From assembly GCA_036638975.1 (NCBI GenBank), contig JAVWJP010000005.1, positions 33,747 to 97,746 on the forward strand: 64,000 nt of DNA, written 5' to 3'. The position numbers and the translations under genes are program-made. Below, one piece after another: positions 60,350 through 64,000 of this stretch. Numbering within the stretch: the stretch's first letter is position 1; every line of letters starts with the position of its first letter. This DNA comes from JAVWJP01 sp036638975. GTDB lineage: Bacteria; Bacillota; Clostridia; Oscillospirales; Ruminococcaceae. The notes beneath the pieces were generated by a model. It saw only the letters and a program-made list of their open reading frames with translations, made no database searches and was not told the DNA's origin.

Positions 60350-61531
60350 TTAGTCGTGTTGATTTTTGCTTTTGCCTTTAAATAATGGAATTTGCAAGGG
60401 CTTTTTTGGTTTAAGCGCGGTGAGGCTGGTTTTAAATAAAGCCTGTACTTTTTTTATTACCCTTGCAGTGCCAAGCTCGGTCGTTTTAATTTCTCCCGCC
60501 GTTATCATTTCCATAAGAAGTATGTAGGTTTCTCCAAGCGCAGTTGTTATCATGGCGGCTGTTGCACCGCTTATTGTGCCGCCTATGGCACTGCCTATGC
60601 CCGGCACAAGCTTTAATATGTTGCTTACTATTGTCCGCCCTGCAATGGTAGCACCTGTAGTACCCAAAAGGGACGAGAGTATAGCGCTCATCATGGCTTT
60701 GTCCATACTTATGCCGTAAACTGCGGTTATAGATGCTATCATGCCAACCTGTGTAGGTACAAGCGCTGTTGCGTCGGCAAAGGGCAACGGTATAAAGCCC
60801 TCGGCAAAGCTTGCTGCGGTGGTGGTGGCAACCACCGCGTGTGCTCGAGTGCGTTTTAGCTTTAGCGACGCACGTTGTGCATTTGCAAAGGCATTTTGTG
60901 CAAGCTCCGGCAGCAGGCTTGAGGTAAACTCTACAAGCTCATCGCCCCCGTAAGCCTTGCGGCAAAAGTCTTCGTCAATGTAATCTTCGGCTAAAACACA
61001 AAAAATGCCCTTGCAGTGCAGGTTCTTGCTTTTTATGTATGCCTTCATTTCGGCAGATTTTTTCTTGTTGTGCGCTAAGGTTAAAACCACAACAACAGGC
61101 ACATTTGCAGCATTGCCTTCACCCGCCAGCGCCTCTATAAATGCCTCCTCGGCAGGTTCAAAGCGGTTTGAGTCTACACTTACGCAGTACCATATACAGT
61201 GTATAAACCTGTCGCTGTCACCGCTTTTTATGGCTGTGCTTATTATTTGAGTTATGTCATTTTGCGCCTCTTTTTGCCGCTCACCTGTAAGCTCAAGCCC
61301 AACGGTATCGTAAACGCGCAAGGGCAGCCCGGGCTTGCTAAGCTCTTTTATGCACTTTGTCACAGGTGCACCTATGCCGGTGTCGGCAAGCTTTTCGCGA
61401 AAGACCGAGTTTATAAGGGTACTTTTGCCAACACCTGTTTTACCTGCAACTATAATATTAACGTGCTTCATGTCGGTTAGCTCCTTATTAAGTCTGTCCA
61501 GTACGTCCTTTGCAAGGTTCGCTATTTCCAT
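60350..61531 (-). CDS. DUF697-type membrane-associated GTPase
   Basis: A 393-residue GTPase. Motifs: G1 GKTGVGKST (30-38), a Thr-containing switch I region (APVTKCIKE) and G3 DTVGLE. The expected NKxD/TxxD base motif is not clear (LTLAHNKKK is the nearest), so nucleotide specificity is uncertain. Residues about 235-345 are two long hydrophobic, Ala/Gly-rich blocks (IPLPFADATALVPTQVGMIA is characteristic of DUF697), probably a membrane hairpin, followed by a basic tail. Function unknown; related proteins sit at membranes under stress. Confidence 0.88.
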   Translation of the reverse strand: MEIANLAKDVLDRLNKELTDMKHVNIIVAGKTGVGKSTLINSVFREKLADTGIGAPVTKCIKELSKPGLPLRVYDTVGLELTGERQKEAQNDITQIISTAIKSGDSDRFIHCIWYCVSVDSNRFEPAEEAFIEALAGEGNAANVPVVVVLTLAHNKKKSAEMKAYIKSKNLHCKGIFCVLAEDYIDEDFCRKAYGGDELVEFTSSLLPELAQNAFANAQRASLKLKRTRAHAVVATTTAASFAEGFIPLPFADATALVPTQVGMIASITAVYGISMDKAMMSAILSSLLGTTGATIAGRTIVSNILKLVPGIGSAIGGTISGATAAMITTALGETYILLMEMITAGEIKTTELGTARVIKKVQALFKTSLTALKPKKPLQIPLFKGKSKNQHD

Positions 61532-61574
61532 TGCAGCAGCCCCCCTGTAGTTAGTATAATAAGCGCTTTTAATT

Positions 61575-61583
61575 ATTATAGCA
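61575..61583 (-). promoter_or_regulatory. Extended -10 promoter of the GTPase gene
   Basis: On the minus strand TGcTATAAT about 44 bases before the ATG, the same extended -10 as at 60319. The -35 region is only T-rich. Confidence 0.4.
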
Positions 61584-61655
61584 TAAAAGCGTAAAAAAAT
61601 AGGTAATATAAGCGAAAATTATGTAAAAATATTTTTAGAAGCCCTTGATTTCTGC

Positions 61656-61684
61656 TTTGTTTTTGCTATTATTAGTGATATAAT
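61656..61684 (+). promoter_or_regulatory. Promoter of the caspase-like gene
   Basis: TTTGTT, 17 bp, TATAAT with TG one base before the -10. About 72 bases before the ATG, divergent from the GTPase gene. Confidence 0.55.
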
Positions 61685-61755
61685 TAGCTAAAGTAAACTT
61701 GTTTGAAAGACCATGTGCAGTTAATACTGCAACTAAAAAAGGATGAGGATAAAAT

Positions 61756-64000
61756 ATGAAAGCTTTATTATCAAAAAAATTGCTTTGCTTAATAATTTGC
61801 TGTGTTATGGTTTTTTCAAACATTGGTGTGGCAATGGCGGCTGACAGCTCTGCAGGTGCAGAGGGCGCTGCGGCTTCTTTTGCAAACGAAGACGGCGATA
61901 GCCGTATAATGCGCGACTCAGGAAAATTAAGCCCCGCTCACCCCGACCTCTTTCCGCAGGAGCGGAAGGACAATGCGCCGCCTAAGGCGTGGACATTGGA
62001 TTCCGGCTGGGGAATAGCTCCGCAGCCAAATGGCGGCGTGCAGAGCCGCGCGCTTTTAATCTCTGCCACCTGCCGTGACAGCCCAAGCTCATTAGGTGAA
62101 ACACCGGTTATTGACGTAAATAACGTAGGGGCAATGCTGGCAAAATCGGACCAATTTGACTCCAGTGAAAAAAACATTGTAAAATTTGATGTTGAAACGA
62201 CAATGTCAATAGCTAAAACAATGGAGGCTTTCATTGCAAAAGTTGAGGAGGCATATTCGGGCAGCGACGAGGACGACATTAACTATTTTTACTACAGCGG
62301 GCACAGCGACTCTGACGGCGAAGACAGTGAAGATTCAAAGCTTTCTGTTAATAAATTGACTGACATACCAAGCGGACAGTTAAAGGCTATTTTGGACAGA
62401 TGCCCCGGAACTTACATAATAGTTTTGGACAGTTGTTTTTCGGGTGCTATGGCTTCTAAAAATGCCGGGCCCGATTTTGCCAATGATTTTGCAAGAACCT
62501 TTAGAAGCGGCGGCAGTGCAAGAGGTGCTTTTGAGGACGGCAGCGTCAATGCTGACAAATACAAGCTTTTGCTCTCATCATCACACTATACATCTTCTTA
62601 CCAAAACAAAAAATATGGTTATCATACGCTGTCAACCGTACTGGGTGCAGGGCAAAGCTATAAAAACGACAGTTATAACGCATATCCGGCAGATGAAAAT
62701 AACGACAAAACTGTCACGTTGTCAGAGATATACAAATGGGACAGAGCTACAAATGTCACATCAAACGTCAGGGTATACCCAGAGCACGACAATACAACGT
62801 TTTTGTCATATTTTAACAACGCAAACGCCGTAGGCTCTATGATAAAAAATGTAAGTACAGTATGGGATGAGGACACGAAAAAAGTTGATATTTCTTTTGA
62901 CGCAGGTAATTTTGATACGCTTGAAAAGGGTGTTCTTATCGAAGCCCGAAGTTCATTGTCTTTTCTTTATAATACTGCAGGTTTACCAATAGACTACAGC
63001 GGTTTGATGATAAAACCACAAAACGACCCAAAGGCAGAGCTTATTAGTGTGCGTCCAAACGAAAGAAACACCGTAACTGTGCCTTTGGATTATTCTAAAT
63101 CCGGCAAGATGTCGGTGCTTATCCGCCCGCAGGCAGAGGGTGCTGCAACTGTTTTAGTACCTGTGGTTTGCACTGGCTTTGGTTCTGCACCTGTGGAAAC
63201 CAATGTGCTTAGCCTTGTTAAACCGCTGGAAAACGAGGTGTTTGCGCCAAAAGCCGACAAACGCGAGCTGCGCATTAGTATGCAGTTAAAAGATGAGCCC
63301 ATAGTTGATGCTGATGCTTCCTTTGAGGCTTTGCTTTCGTGCTACATTTTAGATGCAGGTGGCAACAAGGTAAGGACCATTATAGATAATCTACCCGGTC
63401 GCTTAAATGCAATTGATGCTTTCGCAGGAGAGAAATTCAGCTCTATTAACGATTTCTTCTGGGACGGTAAAACCGATGCGGGTGCTTTTGCAGAGAGTGG
63501 CAAATACACCATTAAAGCTGAAGCGGATTATGGCTTGGAGAATGAGCAGGTGGATTCTGTCCATGTTGATTTTATAAAGCCAAACGGCTTATTTGACCCC
63601 GCACCTACCACAACCTTTAACATAAAATATAATGATGCGCCACTTGCGAGCGCCACTGTTTTAATGAAGCGCGGCGACGAAACTGTTGGCAGTGCCGTAA
63701 CAAACGCAAAGGGCATGGCAAGCTTTAAACTTTCGCAGGGCACATACAATTACACAGTAACAGCCACCGTTATACCTGTTTACAGCGGTAACTGCAAGGT
63801 TGGCGCAAATACCAACCGCATAACTTTAGACCTGTACACACCGCCAACACCACCAACACCGCCAACACCGCCAACACCACCGCCAACACCACCAACACCG
63901 CCAACACCACCAACACCACCAACACCACCAACACCACCAACACCGCCAACACCACCAACACCACCAACACCACCAACACCACCAACACCGCCAACACCGC
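61756..64000 (+). CDS. Secreted caspase-like (C14/metacaspase-type) protein, 3' end outside window
   Basis: An open frame of 748 codons reaching the right edge. A signal peptide (1-28, ending VAMA) is followed by a caspase-fold domain (about 95-370). Its catalytic His183 lies in YFYYSGHSD and Cys227 in IIVLDSCFSG, matching the YYSGHG and DSCxSG motifs of metacaspases and bacterial orthocaspases. Next come a beta-rich segment (about 375-500), a FlgD-like Ig module (FFWDGKTDAGAFAESGKYTIKA in pieces) and a carboxypeptidase-regulatory-like module (GSAVTNAKGMASFKL). From about 694 the protein is Pro-Pro-Thr repeats, suggesting a wall-spanning stalk. GGATGAGG precedes the ATG. Such peptidases are Arg/Lys- or Asp-specific; the target here is unknown. 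Confidence 0.88.
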   Translation, partial: MKALLSKKLLCLIICCVMVFSNIGVAMAADSSAGAEGAAASFANEDGDSRIMRDSGKLSPAHPDLFPQERKDNAPPKAWTLDSGWGIAPQPNGGVQSRALLISATCRDSPSSLGETPVIDVNNVGAMLAKSDQFDSSEKNIVKFDVETTMSIAKTMEAFIAKVEEAYSGSDEDDINYFYYSGHSDSDGEDSEDSKLSVNKLTDIPSGQLKAILDRCPGTYIIVLDSCFSGAMASKNAGPDFANDFARTFRSGGSARGAFEDGSVNADKYKLLLSSSHYTSSYQNKKYGYHTLSTVLGAGQSYKNDSYNAYPADENNDKTVTLSEIYKWDRATNVTSNVRVYPEHDNTTFLSYFNNANAVGSMIKNVSTVWDEDTKKVDISFDAGNFDTLEKGVLIEARSSLSFLYNTAGLPIDYSGLMIKPQNDPKAELISVRPNERNTVTVPLDYSKSGKMSVLIRPQAEGAATVLVPVVCTGFGSAPVETNVLSLVKPLENEVFAPKADKRELRISMQLKDEPIVDADASFEALLSCYILDAGGNKVRTIIDNLPGRLNAIDAFAGEKFSSINDFFWDGKTDAGAFAESGKYTIKAEADYGLENEQVDSVHVDFIKPNGLFDPAPTTTFNIKYNDAPLASATVLMKRGDETVGSAVTNAKGMASFKLSQGTYNYTVTATVIPVYSGNCKVGANTNRITLDLYTPPTPPTPPTPPTPPPTPPTPPTPPTPPTPPTPPTPPTPPTPPTPPTPPTPPTP
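63838..64000 (+). repeat. (CCACCAACA)n repeat encoding Pro-Pro-Thr, continues past the edge
   Basis: About 18 units of a 9-bp repeat (CCN CCA ACA) run to the window end. One unit near 63871-63892 carries an extra Pro codon (PTPPPTPP), so the array is not pure. Being 9 bp, changes in number would not shift the frame. Confidence 0.95.

Noticed and set aside
62444..62833. Plus-strand open frame of 129 codons inside the caspase-like gene
   Set aside because: Out-of-frame overlap with the larger frame that has signal peptide and catalytic motifs; no RBS.

Overview
The window is a gene-dense stretch of chromosome from an anaerobic member of class Clostridia (Bacillota), probably gut-associated; the genus cannot be fixed from the sequence. 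The evidence is the Firmicutes-type rimP-nusA-ylxR-ylxQ-infB-rbfA-nrnA-truB-ribF-rpsO-pnp block, a V/A-type rather than F-type ATPase, a NifS/NifU iron-sulfur pair, GdpP, RNase J, sigma-A promoters with 17-bp spacers, GGAGG ribosome binding sites and frequent TTG/GTG starts. Nearly all genes are housekeeping. The most unusual one is cut by the right edge.

Layout. (1) 1-1700: two MinD-type ATPases carrying ferredoxin modules and a NifX-like metallocluster protein, with no nitrogenase genes. (2) 1700-2400: a minus-strand tRNA-Val(CAC) with a duplicated 3' end beside it, and a small DUF1540 protein. (3) 2500-7600: a complete PTS unit (HPr, EI, BglG/GlcT-type antiterminator, EIIA, NagE-type EIICB) behind a strong promoter and a RAT/terminator pair, so the operon's own antiterminator probably reads its leader. 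HPr lacks Ser46 and the antiterminator's second PRD lacks its phosphorylatable histidines. (4) 7700-8480: CutC family. (5) 8520-17320: a nine-gene V-type ATPase operon (G/H-C-I-K-F-E-A-B-D). (6) 17350-28740: the nusA/infB operon through pnp, with a leader hairpin before rimP, a repeat array between infB and rbfA, and a structured rpsO leader.

(7) 28820-31770: a TrpXYZ-like ABC importer. (8) 31810-35210, minus strand: nifS-nifU-mnmA behind a promoter overlaid by a perfect palindrome, then rnhA. (9) 35350-46160: RNase J with a long repetitive N-terminal extension, then gdpP-rplI-dnaB-tilS-hpt-ftsH. (10) 46200-53200: a divergent type IIA topoisomerase pair, secG and RNase R. (11) 53235-61531, minus strand: lemA with a TPM-domain protein, xpt, a radical SAM protein with an amidohydrolase, an ABC exporter, a short DEAD-box helicase and a DUF697-type GTPase. 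(12) 61656-64000: a secreted caspase-like (C14/metacaspase-type) protein with a His/Cys dyad, Ig-like modules and a Pro-Pro-Thr tail running off the edge.

Much of the window serves RNA: maturation and translation (rimP, nusA, infB, rbfA, truB, mnmA, tilS) and turnover (PNPase, RNase J, RNase R, NrnA, RNase HI, a DEAD-box helicase). NifS and NifU probably feed MnmA and other iron-sulfur enzymes. The caspase-like protein is the best candidate for undescribed biology; the PTS regulatory substitutions, the nifS palindrome, the extra topoisomerase and the extended RNase J come next.
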